From: SZUA-186 sp039714155
Lineage (GTDB): Bacteria; Pseudomonadota; Gammaproteobacteria; UBA9214
Direction: 5' to 3'
NCBI GenBank assembly: GCA_039714155.1
Contig: JBDLJX010000035.1
Coordinates: 1 to 25,913 of the forward strand
DNA: 25,913 nucleotides
Shown here: positions 7,641 to 15,621 of the stretch, in pieces
How the letters are laid out: each line of letters opens with the position of its first letter
Position numbering within the stretch: position 1 is the first letter of the stretch
Program-made: the position numbers and the translations under genes
The notes under the pieces: model-generated
Seen by the model: the letters and a program-made list of their open reading frames with translations, nothing else
The model's database searches: none
What the model was told of the DNA's origin: nothing

Positions 7641-9077
7641 ATGGAATGGGAAACCGTCATCGGGCTTGAGATCCATACCCAGCTTGCCACACAGAGCAAG
7701 ATATTTTCCGGTGCGGCAACGCGATATGGCGCCGAACCCAATACCCAGGCCTGCGCAGTCGATCTCGGCATGCCGGGCGTGCTGCCGGTTCTGAATGCCG
7801 AGGTGGTGCGCATGGCCGCCATGTTCGGCCTGGCAACACATTCAACCGTGGCGCCGCGCTCGGTGTTTGCCCGCAAGAATTATTTCTATCCCGACCTGCC
7901 CAAGGGTTACCAGATCAGTCAGTTCGAGCTGCCGATCGTGCACGATGGCTGGATTGATATTGATTTGGGTGAAGGTGAGAGCAAGCGCATTGGCATTACG
8001 CGCGCCCATCTTGAGGAGGATGCCGGCAAGTCCCTGCACGAGGACTTCCATGGCATGACCGGTATCGATCTCAATCGTGCCGGCACACCGTTGCTGGAAA
8101 TTGTGTCGGAACCGGATCTGCGTTCGGCGAAGGAAGCTATTGCCTACATGAAGAAGATCCATGTGCTGGTGCGTTATCTTGGTATTTCCGACGGCAATAT
8201 GCAGGAAGGGTCATTCCGCTGTGATGCGAATGTCTCGATTCGCCCGCAAGGACAGGTGGAATTCGGTACGCGTGCCGAGCTGAAGAACATCAACTCGTTC
8301 CGGTTTGTCGAGCAGGCGATCAACTACGAAATTGAACGCCAGATTGCAGTAATCGAAGGCGGTGGTGCAGTAGTGCAGGAAACCCGGCTCTACGATGCCG
8401 ACCGGAATGAAACGCGCCCCATGCGTTCCAAGGAAGAGGCGAACGATTACCGCTACTTTCCGGACCCGGACTTGTTGCCAGTGGAAATCGACGCGGCCTT
8501 TATCGAGGCTGTGCGGAAAACTTTGCCCGAACTGCCGGATGCAAAACGCGAGCGTTTCATTGCCGATTACGGGTTGTCTGACTATGATGCCGGTGTACTG
8601 ACGGCAACGCGGGAGATGGCGGATTACTTCGAAACGGTTGTCAAGGCCGCCGGCGGTCAGGGCAAGCTGTCGGCCAACTGGGTCATGGGCGAACTGTCCG
8701 GCGCCCTCAACAAGGCCGGCATGGATATCAGTAACAGCCCGGTCAGTGCGGCAGATCTGGGAGGTATGCTGCAGCGTATCGAAGACGGCACGATTTCCGG
8801 CAAGCTTGCCAAGCAGGTCTTCGAGGCCATGTGGGGCGGCGAGGGTACTGCCGATGACATCATTGAACAGCAGGGCCTGAAGCAGATCTCGGATACCGGT
8901 GCCATTGAAGCGATAATCCAGGAAGTGCTCGACAACAGCCCGAAGCAGATCGAGCAATACCGTGGTGGCCAGCAGAAGGTGTTCGGCTATTTTGTCGGCC
9001 AGGTCATGAAGGCCACCCAGGGCAAGGCCAACCCGAAGCAGGTCAACGAGTTGCTGAAGAAATTCCTTGATAACTGA
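7641..9077 (+). CDS. gatB: Glutamyl/aspartyl-tRNA amidotransferase subunit B
   Basis: The kinase/tRNA-binding subunit of GatCAB (478 residues). It phosphorylates the tRNA-bound Glu or Asp and performs the transamidation. It begins MEWETVIGLEIHTQL, the hallmark GatB opening, with conserved RAGTPLLEIVSEPD (about residues 145-158) and DGNMQEGSFRCDANVS in the catalytic cradle. The C-terminal helical YqeY-like domain (about 330-478) binds tRNA. The start is two bases after the gatA stop. Presence of the operon implies that at least one of Gln-tRNA and Asn-tRNA is made by the indirect route. Confidence 0.98.
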   Translation: MEWETVIGLEIHTQLATQSKIFSGAATRYGAEPNTQACAVDLGMPGVLPVLNAEVVRMAAMFGLATHSTVAPRSVFARKNYFYPDLPKGYQISQFELPIVHDGWIDIDLGEGESKRIGITRAHLEEDAGKSLHEDFHGMTGIDLNRAGTPLLEIVSEPDLRSAKEAIAYMKKIHVLVRYLGISDGNMQEGSFRCDANVSIRPQGQVEFGTRAELKNINSFRFVEQAINYEIERQIAVIEGGGAVVQETRLYDADRNETRPMRSKEEANDYRYFPDPDLLPVEIDAAFIEAVRKTLPELPDAKRERFIADYGLSDYDAGVLTATREMADYFETVVKAAGGQGKLSANWVMGELSGALNKAGMDISNSPVSAADLGGMLQRIEDGTISGKLAKQVFEAMWGGEGTADDIIEQQGLKQISDTGAIEAIIQEVLDNSPKQIEQYRGGQQKVFGYFVGQVMKATQGKANPKQVNELLKKFLDN

Positions 9078-9089
9078 CTAAAAAATTTT

Positions 9090-9177
9090 CTCGCGCCAAG
9101 GCGCCAAGACGCAAAGAAAGTCAAAACAAAAAATATTTACTACAGGAGCATGTGTGTTTTTTGCACCTTTGCGCGAG
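9090..9177. repeat. Hairpin repeat between gatB and pdxB
   Basis: The 112-base gap between gatB and pdxB is mostly one imperfect palindrome: CTCGCGCCAAGGCGCCAAG (from 9090) on the left and CTTTGCGCGAG (ending 9177) on the right, around an AT-rich centre. The right arm is shorter, as if eroded. Sequences of this type recur between genes in many proteobacteria (from memory, not checked). It ends 12 bases before the pdxB ATG, so the pdxB leader is element-derived, and pdxB has only a weak ribosome site. Confidence 0.6.
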
Positions 9178-9189
9178 ATTTATTGATTC

Positions 9190-10329
9190 ATGAAAACCAT
9201 CGCCGATGAAAACATTCCCTGTGTGACCGAGGCGTTTTCGACGCTGGGTGACGTGACGCTGCTGTCCGGCCGGTCGATGCTGGCCGATGATGTGCATGAT
9301 GCCGATGTGCTGCTGGTGCGCTCGGTGACCCGGGTCGACCAGGAGCTGCTGGCAGGCTCGCAGGTACAGTTTGTCGGTTCGGCAACTATCGGTTTTGATC
9401 ATATTGACCGTGACTACCTTGAGTCCCGGGGTATCGGTTTTGCGACCGCACCCGGCAGCAATGCCGTGTCTGCTGCAGAATACGTCGTCAGTTGTGTGTT
9501 GCAGCTGGCAGGGCTATGCGGATTTGATCCGGCCGGGAAGACTGTCGGTATTGTCGGGTGCGGCAATGTCGGTTCGCGTGTCCGGGACCGGCTGACTGTA
9601 CTGGGTATGTGCTGCCTTGTTAACGACCCGCCATTACAGGCAGCTGGCGGCCATGATGACTATGTCGGGCTTGATGCCATTCTCGATGCCGACATTGTTA
9701 CCTTGCATGTGCCGTTAACGCGCAGCGGCGACTGGCCAACCTTGCATCTTGCTGATCGCGATTTCCTCGGCAAGCTGAAACACAATGCCATTCTCATTAA
9801 TACCGCGCGTGGTGCGGTGGTAGACAATGCTGCACTCGATGAATTGCTGCTGGTGCGCCCGGATTTAACGGTTGTGCTTGATGTCTGGGAAGGTGAGCCG
9901 GCGATCAACCTCGCGTTACTGGACAAGGTTGCCATCGGCACACCCCACATTGCCGGCTACAGTCTTGATGGCAAACTGCGCGGTACGGAGATGATTTACC
10001 GGGCAGCTTGCGAATTTCTGCAGCTTGCACCGGACTGGCAGCCGACTGCGGCCCTGCCCGGGCGCAAGACGTTCACCCTTGCAGATGCAGGCAGTGAGAT
10101 TGCCACGCTTCGGCAGGCAGTGGGCTTTGCCTATGATGCCAGCCGGGATGACGCGCGCTTGCGGAAACTGCCACAACTCGATGCGGCGGAACAGCCACAT
10201 TATTTCGATCGGCTGCGCAAGCAGTACCCGGTGCGGCGCGAATTTTCCGAAACGGTGATCCGCCTGGCAGCCGACGATAATACGCTGGCACAGACATTGC
10301 GATTGCTGGGGTTTGTCGTCGAGGAGTAG
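9190..10329 (+). CDS. pdxB: Erythronate-4-phosphate dehydrogenase
   Basis: NAD-dependent D-2-hydroxyacid dehydrogenase family enzyme (379 residues) that oxidises 4-phosphoerythronate in the deoxyxylulose-5-phosphate-dependent route to pyridoxal phosphate. It starts MKTIADENIPCVTEAF, typical of PdxB. The Rossmann motif VGIVGCGNVGSRV lies at about residues 119-131, NTARGAVVD carries the family Arg near 205-213, and the catalytic His is in the GTPHIAGYS segment. The C-terminal PdxB-specific dimerisation domain (about 290-379) is present, separating it from other hydroxyacid dehydrogenases. It stands alone after gatB and is convergent with moeB. Confidence 0.96.
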   Translation: MKTIADENIPCVTEAFSTLGDVTLLSGRSMLADDVHDADVLLVRSVTRVDQELLAGSQVQFVGSATIGFDHIDRDYLESRGIGFATAPGSNAVSAAEYVVSCVLQLAGLCGFDPAGKTVGIVGCGNVGSRVRDRLTVLGMCCLVNDPPLQAAGGHDDYVGLDAILDADIVTLHVPLTRSGDWPTLHLADRDFLGKLKHNAILINTARGAVVDNAALDELLLVRPDLTVVLDVWEGEPAINLALLDKVAIGTPHIAGYSLDGKLRGTEMIYRAACEFLQLAPDWQPTAALPGRKTFTLADAGSEIATLRQAVGFAYDASRDDARLRKLPQLDAAEQPHYFDRLRKQYPVRREFSETVIRLAADDNTLAQTLRLLGFVVEE

Positions 10330-10353
10330 TTGATTTCCATACATAAACGCTGG

Positions 10354-10420
10354 CAATTCCGGGGACAGTATACTAATTATCAGCTGTATTTTAGAAATAG
10401 GTATACTGTCCCCGGAATTG
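10354..10420. repeat. Perfect 20-bp inverted repeat between pdxB and moeB
   Basis: CAATTCCGGGGACAGTATAC (10354-10373) is repeated as an exact reverse complement at 10401-10420, around a 27-base AT-rich loop. It fills the convergent gap between pdxB and moeB. The GGGGACAGTATAC motif resembles REP-like palindromes that in other genomes accompany Y1-type (RAYT) transposases; no such transposase is in this window. Its position would also allow it to act as a bidirectional transcription barrier. Confidence 0.7.
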
Positions 10421-10440
10421 CTCATCCGGGCTATGTCTTG

Positions 10441-11190
10441 TCAATCAGACAGGCCGCACACCGGGCAATCCGGATCACGTGTCAATTTGAGTGACCGCCA
10501 GTCGTGTTGCAGCCCGTCGAACACCAGCAGGCGGCCGCACAGGTTGCTGCCCAGTGACAGTATCACCTTGATTGCCTCGAGCGCCTGTAGTGAACCGATA
10601 ATGCCGACTACCGGCGACAGTACGCCGTTTTCGGCACAGGTCTGGTCGGCATCTTCTCCCTGCTTATATAAACACGCGTAGCAGGGACTGTCCGGTGTGC
10701 CGGGCAGGAATACCGCAACCTGGCCCTCCATGCGCACGGCGGCACCCGAGACCAGGGGTGTGCTGTGAGCGACGCAGGCCGCATTGACTGCAAAGCGGGT
10801 GTTGAAGTTATCAGAGCAATCGAGCACGATGTCCGCCTGTTGTACTTCACTGGCCAGCTGTTCACCCGACAGGCGTTCGGGAATGGTCGTTACCTGTACA
10901 TCGGGATTGATGGCCTGCAGGGTTTCCGCTGCTGATGCCGTTTTTGGTTTTCCCAGGTCGGTACTGTTGTGCAGTATCTGGCGTTGCAGATTCGACAGCT
11001 CAACCGTGTCCGGGTCGGCAATTACAATATGTCCGATACCGGCCGCGGCAAGGTACATGGCAGCCGGTGAGCCCAGGCCGCCGGCACCGATCACCAGAGT
11101 GCGTGTGGCCAGCAGTTTGTCCTGGCCGGCAACATCAACCTGCGGCAGCATGATTTGCCGGCTATAGCGGAGTAGCTGCTGGTCGTCCAT
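10441..11190 (-). CDS. moeB: MoeB/ThiF/HesA-type adenylyltransferase
   Basis: E1-like enzyme of 249 residues that adenylates the C-terminal Gly-Gly of a small sulfur carrier (MoaD or ThiS). Features seen are an N-terminal RYSRQIMLPQ, the nucleotide-binding VIGAGGLGSPA (about residues 33-43), the NLQRQILH arginine motif, VLDCSDN, a catalytic-cysteine-type CAENGVLSPVVG, and two zinc pairs CYAC and CPVC. Location downstream of prmC matches moeB in Pseudomonas-type hemA-prfA-prmC-moeB clusters. ThiF is the alternative, since the two families are hard to separate by sequence alone; context favours MoeB. Confidence 0.9.
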   Translation of the reverse strand: MDDQQLLRYSRQIMLPQVDVAGQDKLLATRTLVIGAGGLGSPAAMYLAAAGIGHIVIADPDTVELSNLQRQILHNSTDLGKPKTASAAETLQAINPDVQVTTIPERLSGEQLASEVQQADIVLDCSDNFNTRFAVNAACVAHSTPLVSGAAVRMEGQVAVFLPGTPDSPCYACLYKQGEDADQTCAENGVLSPVVGIIGSLQALEAIKVILSLGSNLCGRLLVFDGLQHDWRSLKLTRDPDCPVCGLSD

Positions 11191-11201
11191 AGATTAATCA
11201 T

Positions 11202-11269
11202 TGCAGGGTGCGCTGTGCGCACCGGATAATATTCAAATTACGCTTATGGTGCGCATGGCGCACCCTGCA
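11202..11269. repeat. Imperfect inverted repeat upstream of moeB
   Basis: Two 22-bp arms (11202-11223 and 11248-11269) with core AGGGTGCGC and GCGCACCCT are reverse complements at 20 of 22 positions, around a 24-base AT-rich loop. The repeat occupies the gap between the 128-residue gene and moeB on the minus strand. Such GGGTGCGC/GCGCACCC palindromes recur in many proteobacterial genomes (general knowledge). Confidence 0.65.
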
Positions 11270-11279
11270 TGCAGGTTAT

Positions 11280-11666
11280 TTATAGATAGCGCTTCTGGTA
11301 TTCCGGCCGGTGGTCACGGCAGCCATGCTCGCGGCGCAGATAGCGGGTAATAAAGGCATCGCGGGTATATTCGGCCTGGTCATGACCAGGCGCTGTACAT
11401 TCGATATCTTCCTTGTAATAGCAAAAGGCGCGCATGACGCGGCAGAACAGGCTGGTGCTGACCTGGTAGCCGAATTCGGTCAACAGGGCCTCGATAATTT
11501 GCAGGGTAATCTGGCGGACGTTGTAGCGGACGATGATGCGATCCGCGCGGTCAATGCGGACGTCAGTCACCCCCTTGACGTCACGCAACAGCTGCACCGC
11601 GGATGCGACCTTGTCCGGATCCTGATCGCGCAGTCGGATGGTTCTGCATTTCAGTTTCTCAGTCAC
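11280..11666 (-). CDS. Uncharacterised 128-residue protein, possible HMA-like fold
   Basis: I do not recognise a named family. The first 70 residues alternate charged and hydrophobic positions in a pattern like a ferredoxin-like heavy-metal-associated fold (VKGVTDVRIDRADRIIVRYN followed by an amphipathic helix IIEALLTEFGYQV), but the metal-binding CxxC is absent. The second half is rich in Tyr, His, Cys and Arg (YYKEDIEC, REHGCRDHRPEYQKRYL) and could bind a metal or nucleic acid. The start is GTG with a poor ribosome site, so the N-terminus is uncertain. It lies between prmC and moeB on the same strand, which makes a co-transcribed role possible but unproven. Confidence 0.7.
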   Translation of the reverse strand: MTEKLKCRTIRLRDQDPDKVASAVQLLRDVKGVTDVRIDRADRIIVRYNVRQITLQIIEALLTEFGYQVSTSLFCRVMRAFCYYKEDIECTAPGHDQAEYTRDAFITRYLRREHGCRDHRPEYQKRYL

Positions 11667-11709
11667 ACCTGTAAGTATAACGGGTCAGCAGGGGACAGAC
11701 CACGATTTC

Positions 11710-11730
11710 CAGGGTTGGTATGCAACCCTG
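11710..11730 (-). other. Hairpin downstream of prmC
   Basis: An exact 8-bp stem CAGGGTTG/CAACCCTG with a five-base loop lies in the 106-base gap after prmC, next to GGGGACAGACCACG (from 11692), which resembles a REP-type tag. There is no U-tract, so I would not call it a terminator. Confidence 0.4.
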
Positions 11731-11772
11731 ACCGGTTAACAGGGACCGTTGGAAGCTGTTACCTGCCCCCGT

Positions 11773-12621
11773 TCAGGCGGGATGTCTGCCCATGGTTACC
11801 CGGCTGAGACCGGCGCTATCGCTATGGGTGCTGACCTCGGTATAGCCGCTGGCACAAAACAGGCGGGCGACGTAGTCACCCTGATCATAGCCATGCTCAA
11901 CGACAAGCCAGCCACCCGGGCGCAAGTGCACCCGGGCAGTCGAGGTGATGGTCCGCAAGGCATCCAGGCCATCGCTGCCGGCTGCCAGCGCAGTGGGCGG
12001 CTCGTAACGCACGTCACCGGTGTCGAGATGCGGGTCACCAACAGCAATATAGGGCGGGTTACCGAGAATGAAATCAAACAGGCTGTCTGGCAGCGGTTCG
12101 CACCAATGTCCTGCAACAAAGTGGACATTACGAATACCGAGCCGTTCTGCGTTCTCCTGTGCAACGGCCAGTGCTGATGCCGAGTTGTCGGTGGCGATGA
12201 TCACACAGCGCGGGCGTTCACTGGCAATCGCCAGTGCAATGGCGCCACTGCCGGTACCAAGATCGGCCACACGGCAGGCACGGTCATCCGGCAGTTTTGC
12301 CAGCGCGAGTTCCACCAGGGTTTCGGTTTCAGGTCGGGGAATGAGTGTGTCCGGTGTAACCGTCAATGGCAGTGACCAGAATTCACGGACACCGGTGAGG
12401 TGCGCTACCGGTTCACCATTGGCACGGCGCTGGATCCAGTTCTCGTATTGTTGCCGGGTTGCATCGTCGATCGTGCGTTCCGGCCAGGCATGCAGGTAAC
12501 TGCGCGGCATATCGAGACAGGCGGCCAACAGCACTTCCGCGTCCAGCCGGGCGGAGTCACCCGGCAGGCTGGCAACGGCCTGTGTCAGCAGCGACCGGAT
12601 CGATGTGCCGGGGTCAGCCAT
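11773..12621 (-). CDS. prmC: Peptide chain release factor N5-glutamine methyltransferase
   Basis: SAM-dependent enzyme of 282 residues that methylates the glutamine of the GGQ motif in RF1 and RF2, raising termination efficiency. The N-terminal helical domain (about 1-80) is followed by a Rossmann methyltransferase domain with the SAM motif DLGTGSGAIAL (120-130), PRPETE (95-100) and the catalytic NPPY (188-191). Its substrate RF1 is encoded by the next gene upstream, prfA. In most relatives the two are adjacent; here 461 bases of repeat elements separate them. Confidence 0.97.
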   Translation of the reverse strand: MADPGTSIRSLLTQAVASLPGDSARLDAEVLLAACLDMPRSYLHAWPERTIDDATRQQYENWIQRRANGEPVAHLTGVREFWSLPLTVTPDTLIPRPETETLVELALAKLPDDRACRVADLGTGSGAIALAIASERPRCVIIATDNSASALAVAQENAERLGIRNVHFVAGHWCEPLPDSLFDFILGNPPYIAVGDPHLDTGDVRYEPPTALAAGSDGLDALRTITSTARVHLRPGGWLVVEHGYDQGDYVARLFCASGYTEVSTHSDSAGLSRVTMGRHPA

Positions 12622-12633
12622 GGGTGTTTATAC

Positions 12634-12820
12634 CGGGTACTCTTTGAATCTGGAAAAATCGATTTTATTGCCACGGAATCCACGAAAGGACACGGAGAAA
12701 TGTCTTTGAAGGCATTTATTCTTCCGTGTTTTCCGTGGATTCCGTGGCCATTTAATAAAAAACCGGCACTCAGCCTGATTAGGTTCTGTATCCGTAATTA
12801 TCATATGGATAGAGCACTAG
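12634..12820 (+). repeat. Family B hairpin element, copy 1
   Basis: About 187 bases matching 20037-20219 in outline: left end GTACTCTTT, shared right flank AAACCGGCACTCA and right end GATAGAGCACTAG. The centre (12670-12748) is a long inverted repeat with arms GCCACGGAATCCACG and CGTGGATTCCGTGGC. The right boundary CTAG (12817-12820) is also the left boundary of element A. The left CTAG is not intact (CGGG). Relative to copy 2 the core is inverted while the flanks are not. Confidence 0.8.
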
Positions 12821-13086
12821 TGTGGTGTAACGGATAACGTGTACGTATCAGCGAGACGAGAAGCCGTTAGCTGCAAGGCGCGTCTCGCAGGGAATGGCGT
12901 GCCCTTTACAAGAGACGCAACACCGCAGATGACGGCTTCTCGTCTCGCCCGCAGGGAGGCCCACAAATGACCCAATACTGCGTTGCAGCCTTTGTTAAGG
13001 GAATGGCCATTAACGGCAGGCTGCGCCTTGTCTTGGGTCATTTGTGGGCCTCTGATATGTGCACGTTATCCGTTACACCGCACTAG
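12817..13086. mobile_element. Family A MITE-like element between prmC and prfA
   Basis: A 270-bp non-coding element with 35-bp terminal inverted repeats (three mismatches), bounded by CTAG at 12817-12820 and 13083-13086, which is consistent with a 4-bp target duplication. Inside are two large hairpins: perfect 16-bp arms at 12851-12866 and 12933-12948 (GCGAGACGAGAAGCCG), and perfect 19-bp arms at 12956-12974 and 13034-13052 (GAGGCCCACAAATGACCCA). A second copy starts the window. No transposase is encoded, so mobilisation would need one in trans. IS481 is known to target CTAG and some IS5-group elements duplicate 4 bp; which family applies here is not known. Confidence 0.8.
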
Positions 13087-14171
13087 CTCTGCGTCTCGAG
13101 GGCAGCAAGCTGGTCGGCCTGGTTCTCACTGACCAGTGGGTCGATCACGGCGTCGAGGTTACCGGCCATGATCTCGTCAAGCTTGTAGAGCGTCAGGTTG
13201 ATGCGGTGATCGGTCAGGCGTCCCTGCGGGAAGTTATAGGTGCGAATACGTTCCGACCGGTCGCCGCTGCCAACCAGTTGGCGACGGGTAGCGGTTTCCT
13301 CGGCCTTCTGTTTCTCCCTTTCCACATTCAGCAGGCGGGCAGCCAGCAGTGACATGGCGCGCGCCCGGTTTTTATGCTGCGAGCGTTCATCCTGGCATTC
13401 GACGACGATGCCGCTAGGCAGGTGCGTGAGGCGGATGGCGGAGTCGGTCTTGTTGACGTGCTGGCCGCCGGCGCCGGAGGCGCGAAAGGTATCGACTTTC
13501 AGGTCGGCAGGATTGATATCGATCGGGTCGATCTCGTCGGCCTCCGGAAGGATGGCAACGGTGGCGGCCGAGGTATGAATGCGGCCCTGCGACTCGGTTT
13601 CCGGCACCCGTTGTACACGGTGTGCGCCTGACTCGAATTTCAGGCGCGACCAGGCGCCGTGGCCGATGATGCGGGCAATGATTTCCCTGTAGCCGCCATG
13701 TTCGCCCGCGCTTTCGCTGAGAATCTCGATCTGCCAGTTGTGGATTTCCGCGTAGCGCGAGTACATGCGAAACAGGTCGCCGGCAAAGATGGCAGCTTCA
13801 TCACCGCCGGTACCGGCGCGGATCTCGAGGAAAATATTGCTGTTGTCGTGCGGGTCCTTCGGCAACAGCAGTTTCTGCAATTCGAGTTCCAGTGTCTCAA
13901 GCCGGTTGCCGGCATCGGCTTGCTCCTCCTGTGCCATGGCCTGCATATCCGGATCCGGGTCCTTGAGCATGTCTTCGGCCGAGGCAAGATCATTCCGGGC
14001 CTGTTGCCAGTCACGGAAATTATTCACCACCGGTGTGAGTTGCGCGTATTCCATTGACAGTTGCCGGTAGCGGTCCTGATCGGCAATGGTGTCGGCGTCG
14101 GCGAGCAGGGCACTGACTTCACTGTGGCGCTCTTCGATGCTCTCAAGTTTACCAAGTATGGAAGGTTTCAT
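13083..14171 (-). CDS. prfA: Peptide chain release factor 1 (RF1)
   Basis: Class I release factor of 362 residues that reads UAA and UAG and triggers peptide release. The tripeptide codon-reading motif PxT is PET (190-192) and the GGQ motif is at 235-237 within GAGGQHVN, the site methylated by PrmC. I start at MKPSILGKLESIEERH (ATG 14169-14171); the longer open frame to 14270 adds residues that overlap hemA and do not resemble RF1. It lies 10 bases after the hemA stop. The stop codon is UAG, formed by the CTAG at the boundary of repeat element A, so RF1 terminates its own synthesis at a codon only RF1 reads. Confidence 0.97.
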   Translation of the reverse strand: MKPSILGKLESIEERHSEVSALLADADTIADQDRYRQLSMEYAQLTPVVNNFRDWQQARNDLASAEDMLKDPDPDMQAMAQEEQADAGNRLETLELELQKLLLPKDPHDNSNIFLEIRAGTGGDEAAIFAGDLFRMYSRYAEIHNWQIEILSESAGEHGGYREIIARIIGHGAWSRLKFESGAHRVQRVPETESQGRIHTSAATVAILPEADEIDPIDINPADLKVDTFRASGAGGQHVNKTDSAIRLTHLPSGIVVECQDERSQHKNRARAMSLLAARLLNVEREKQKAEETATRRQLVGSGDRSERIRTYNFPQGRLTDHRINLTLYKLDEIMAGNLDAVIDPLVSENQADQLAALETQS

Positions 14172-14181
14172 CAGGCGAGAG

Positions 14182-15441
14182 TCACTTGTCGGTCTTGAGG
14201 CTGAACAGGGTACGCACCGATTCCAGCAGACCGGACTTGCCATGGTCGGCAGCTTCACGCAGGTTGACACTGGGTTCGTGCGCCAGTTTGTTGATGAGAT
14301 TGCGGGTCAGCGATGCCATTATGGCATCCGGGTCGTCGCCGTTGGCCAGTCGTTGTCTGGCCTTCTGCAGTTCGTTCTCACCCAGCGTTTGTGCATGTTC
14401 GCGGTAGGCGCGAATGGCCGGTACGGCGTCCAGTGAACGCATCCATGCCATGAAATGCTCGACCTGTACATCGATGATATCTTCGGCCTGTTCGGCGGCT
14501 TTCCGGCGTGACTTCAGGTTTTCCTCGATGACTTCCTGCAAGTCATCGACGGTATAGAAGTACACATCATCCAGTCTGGCGACGCCCGGATCGATATCAC
14601 CAGGTACGGCAATATCAACCATGAACACCGGTTTGTGCTTGCGGTTTTTCAGTGCCGCCTCGACACCGGAACAGTCGAGAATGATATCCGGGCTGCCGGT
14701 TGATGCGATAACGATATCGGCCTCGGCGAGGTGGGAGCCTATCTGGTCGAGGGCAATGCCGTAACCGTTGAACCTGGTCGCCAGTTCATGGGCACGTTCC
14801 ACCGTACGATTGGCAATGATGATTTGTCTGATGCCATGTTCATGCAGGTGGCGGGCAGTAAGTTCGATAGTCTCGCCGGCGCCGATCAATAATGCCGTTT
14901 GCTTTTCGAAGCCGCCGAAGATTTGCCGGGCGAGGCTGACGGCGGCAAATGCGACTGACACCGGGCTGGCGCCAATGGCGGTGTCGGTACGAATCTGTTT
15001 GGCGACCTGGAAGGTATGTTGAAACAGGTGGTTGATCAGCGTGTTCAGTGTGCCGGCCGTCCTGGCCTGCTGATAACTGGATTTCATCTGGCCAAGAATC
15101 TGCGGTTCACCGAGAATCAGGGAATCCAGCCCGGCCGCCACGCGCAGCATATGGCGCACGGCCGTGTCATCCAGGTAGGTATAGAGGTGTGGCTCAAGCA
15201 CGTCCCGCTGCAGGTTGTGGAACCGGCACAGCCATTCCGGCAACGTGTCCTGATGCTGGTCCTTCAGGGTGCAGTACAGTTCGGTCCGGTTGCAGGTTGA
15301 CAGGATAGCGGCTTCCACGACACCGTCGAGTGCGACCAGTTCATCCAGCGCCCGCGATTGCTGCTCGGGTGGAAATACCACCTGGCCGCGGATTTCCACG
15401 GGTGCCGTACGATGATTGATGCCAAGGACTGTCAAGTACAT
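14182..15441 (-). CDS. hemA: Glutamyl-tRNA reductase
   Basis: NADPH-dependent enzyme of 419 residues that reduces Glu-tRNA(Glu) to glutamate-1-semialdehyde, the first committed step of C5-pathway tetrapyrrole synthesis. It starts MYLTVLGINHRTAPVEIR, as in other HemA proteins. The nucleophile is Cys50 in STCNRTE, the same number as in E. coli. LILGEPQILGQ (about 110-120), a Rossmann motif ALLIGAGETIEL and the C-terminal dimerisation helices are present. It is the first gene of the minus-strand hemA-prfA-prmC-moeB block and divergent from the TPR lipoprotein. Confidence 0.97.
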   Translation of the reverse strand: MYLTVLGINHRTAPVEIRGQVVFPPEQQSRALDELVALDGVVEAAILSTCNRTELYCTLKDQHQDTLPEWLCRFHNLQRDVLEPHLYTYLDDTAVRHMLRVAAGLDSLILGEPQILGQMKSSYQQARTAGTLNTLINHLFQHTFQVAKQIRTDTAIGASPVSVAFAAVSLARQIFGGFEKQTALLIGAGETIELTARHLHEHGIRQIIIANRTVERAHELATRFNGYGIALDQIGSHLAEADIVIASTGSPDIILDCSGVEAALKNRKHKPVFMVDIAVPGDIDPGVARLDDVYFYTVDDLQEVIEENLKSRRKAAEQAEDIIDVQVEHFMAWMRSLDAVPAIRAYREHAQTLGENELQKARQRLANGDDPDAIMASLTRNLINKLAHEPSVNLREAADHGKSGLLESVRTLFSLKTDK

Positions 15442-15495
15442 GTCAGATTACAAGAAATGCCGCAAACAAACGTAAAATTCTGCATGGAGGGATAA

Positions 15496-15531
15496 ATGAA
15501 TACAAGCCGGGCCACTCCCGCCAGCCGGTGA
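15496..15531 (+). CDS. Possible 11-residue upstream peptide
   Basis: In the 180-base hemA/TPR divergent region an ATG is preceded by GGAGGGATAA, one of the best ribosome-site matches in the window, and opens an 11-codon frame (MNTSRATPASR, then TGA). It ends 90 bases before the TPR lipoprotein gene. It could be a leader peptide or a chance match; nothing beyond the ribosome site and position supports it. Confidence 0.25.
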   Translation: MNTSRATPASR

Positions 15532-15621
15532 GAAATGCGGGCCAGCATGGGTCGGGACTATACAGCATCTCCCTGATTACAGTGCGAATATACCCATGTA
15601 AATCATTGTCAAACTGTTAGA

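Noticed and set aside
8211..8957. 248-residue minus-strand open frame opposite gatB
   Set aside because: Antisense shadow; gatB is certain by motifs and operon position.
11692..11710. Full REP-type palindrome after prmC
   Set aside because: Only the GGGGACAGACCACG tag is present; no matching inverted arm was found.
12670..12748. Rho-independent terminator in element B
   Set aside because: The stem is long but has no following T-run in either direction.
14172..14270. Extended N-terminus of prfA
   Set aside because: The extra residues overlap hemA and are unlike RF1; the internal ATG at 14171 gives the normal 362-residue protein.
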